A stretch of DNA of 8,202 nt from Kiritimatiellia bacterium (lineage in GTDB: Bacteria; Verrucomicrobiota; Kiritimatiellia; RFP12; UBA1067), in contig CAJGDE010000083.1 of the NCBI GenBank assembly GCA_904502135.1, positions 1 to 8,202 of the forward strand. Reading direction: 5' to 3'. Shown piece by piece: positions 7,899 to 8,202 of this stretch. Under the pieces are notes generated by a model that saw nothing but the letters and a program-made list of their open reading frames with translations, did not search any database and had not been told where the DNA came from. Both the position numbers and the translations under genes were made by a program. Numbering within the stretch: position 1 is the first letter of the stretch; every line of letters begins with the position of its first letter.

Positions 7899-7906
7899 AA
7901 TGTCAA
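7870..7906. repeat. Inverted repeat TTGACAT/ATGTCAA spanning the promoter
   Basis: TTGACAT (7870-7876) and ATGTCAA (7900-7906) are perfect 7-bp inverted arms, 30 bp centre to centre, close to three helical turns. One arm is the -35 box and the other covers the expected start site, which is where a dimeric repressor could block transcription. The arms do not extend further, and the first promoter has no equivalent, so chance is possible. Confidence 0.35.
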
Positions 7907-7936
7907 CATACTGAAATTTAGATTTGATCAACCAAG

Positions 7937-7942
7937 AAGGAG
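7937..7942 (+). promoter_or_regulatory. Strong ribosome binding site for the ATG at 7949
   Basis: AAGGAG lies 6 bases before the ATG at 7949, within AGAAGGAGA. It supports 7949 as a real translation start, even though the frame as given is short. Confidence 0.75.
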
Positions 7943-7948
7943 ACATCT

Positions 7949-8068
7949 ATGTCAACCGTAACAAAACGCGCTTATTTGAAGGTTTTAGCAGGGGGGGGGT
8001 GCATTTATGAGACATATAAAAATGTTTCGCGCCGCCCTCGCTGCGCTTGTGATGGTTCTGTGTTTTAA
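7949..8068 (+). CDS. Short 39-codon leader frame through a G tract
   Basis: The frame starts at an ATG with an ideal Shine-Dalgarno sequence and a good promoter. It begins MSTVTKRAYLKVLAGGG and ends at TAA 8066-8068 inside the next gene, in another frame. TKRAYLK resembles a Tat signal motif (S/T-R-R-x-F-L-K) with Lys for the first Arg. The downstream half (CIYETYKNVSRRPRC) looks like out-of-frame sequence, not a real protein. With eight G instead of nine, the frame would read LAGGGAF and join the secreted protein at 8007. It may therefore be the true 5' end of that gene (shifted or switched off here), a leader peptide, or the remnant of another gene's start. The start signal is well supported; the product is not. 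Confidence 0.45.
   Translation: MSTVTKRAYLKVLAGGGCIYETYKNVSRRPRCACDGSVF
7991..7999 (+). repeat. Nine-G homopolymer tract, candidate slippage site
   Basis: Nine consecutive G lie in coding position between the ATG at 7949 and the ATG at 8007. Eight G would put both in one frame. Nine G gives the 39-codon frame. Ten G would end the leader at a TGA that overlaps the downstream ATG as ATGA. The tract also sits 7 bases before 8007, so it could act as a weak Shine-Dalgarno sequence. Long G runs are known slippage sites in phase-variable genes of other bacteria; variation here is untested. Confidence 0.6.
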
Positions 8069-8202
8069 CGTAGAGGCAAAAGTTTGGACAATAAGCAGAA
8101 ATGATCAAGCATATTCAGGCACTCAGGTAAAAATAACTTGTGAAGATGGGGCACAACTTTACCTATCCGACAATTCATGGAATACATATAAATCGGGAAA
8201 TA
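8007..8202 (+). CDS. Secreted protein of unknown function, N-terminal part
   Basis: The frame is open from the ATG at 8007 to the window edge (65 codons plus one base), so the gene is partial on the right. Residues 1-24 form a clear Sec signal peptide: MRHIKMFR, a hydrophobic AALAALVMVLCF core and a VEA cut site. The mature part begins KVWTISRNDQAYSG and has the alternating pattern of a beta-rich domain (TQVKITC, AQLYLS). I do not recognise the family from this stub. The only upstream ribosome-binding candidate for this ATG is the G tract. The stronger site belongs to the ATG at 7949 in another frame, so the real start may be 7949 if the tract is eight G long in some cells or in a corrected sequence. 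It has its own promoter and shares the upstream element with the three-gene operon. Confidence 0.7.
   Translation, partial: MRHIKMFRAALAALVMVLCFNVEAKVWTISRNDQAYSGTQVKITCEDGAQLYLSDNSWNTYKSGN

Noticed and set aside
7985..8003. LAGGGC in the short frame considered as a lipobox
   Set aside because: The Gly run pushes the Leu too far from Cys for a normal lipobox, and there is no proper hydrophobic stretch before it.
1..8202. Search for tRNA, rRNA, CRISPR arrays, insertion sequences and attachment sites
   Set aside because: No regularly spaced repeats, cloverleaf-like segments, transposase motifs or terminal inverted repeats were seen by eye.

Overview
The window looks like a chromosomal piece of a Gram-negative bacterium from the Planctomycetota-Verrucomicrobiota-Chlamydiota side of the tree. 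I lean towards a gut-type Lentisphaerota or Kiritimatiellota relative. This rests on the style of the proteins only: secreted glycosidase-like proteins fused to HEAT repeats, a GGAI/FxxN beta-helix protein of the chlamydial Pmp type, and a C-terminal 'choice-of-anchor Q'-like ending. No rRNA or marker gene is present, so the taxonomy is inference.

Layout. Positions 1-225 hold no gene but carry promoter-like sites, a hairpin-forming inverted repeat and a conserved upstream element. Positions 226-7825 carry three genes on the + strand that appear to form one operon: a secreted GH84-like (beta-N-acetylglucosaminidase-type) protein; a 1334-residue secreted multidomain protein with a GATase-like fold, HEAT repeats, a GH42-like barrel, a trimerization-like domain and a beta C-terminus; and a secreted right-handed beta-helix protein. 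Genes 1 and 2 overlap by 14 bases. Genes 2 and 3 are 12 bases apart, with a strong Shine-Dalgarno sequence between them. Positions 7826-7948 are a second promoter region. From 7949 a short reading frame runs into a nine-G tract and then overlaps the start of another secreted protein, which runs off the right edge.

How the parts fit. All four proteins carry Sec-type signal peptides, so the products act in the periplasm or at the cell surface. Two look like enzymes on glycans, one of them probably on N-acetylhexosamine-containing material. The beta-helix protein may bind or display at the surface. A glycan-foraging role is reasonable but not proven, and no transporter, sulfatase or regulator is visible.

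The two most notable signals are not genes. First, a block of about 24 bp (21 identical) sits at the same place just upstream of the -35 in front of both transcription units, followed in both by a good -35, a 17-bp spacer and a -10. This suggests a shared regulon. Second, the nine-G tract at 7991-7999 lies between a strongly initiated start codon (7949) and the start of the secreted protein (8007). Loss of one G would fuse the two frames, and gain of one G would make an ATGA stop/start overlap. This is a candidate slipped-strand (phase-variable) switch, or else a homopolymer sequencing error.
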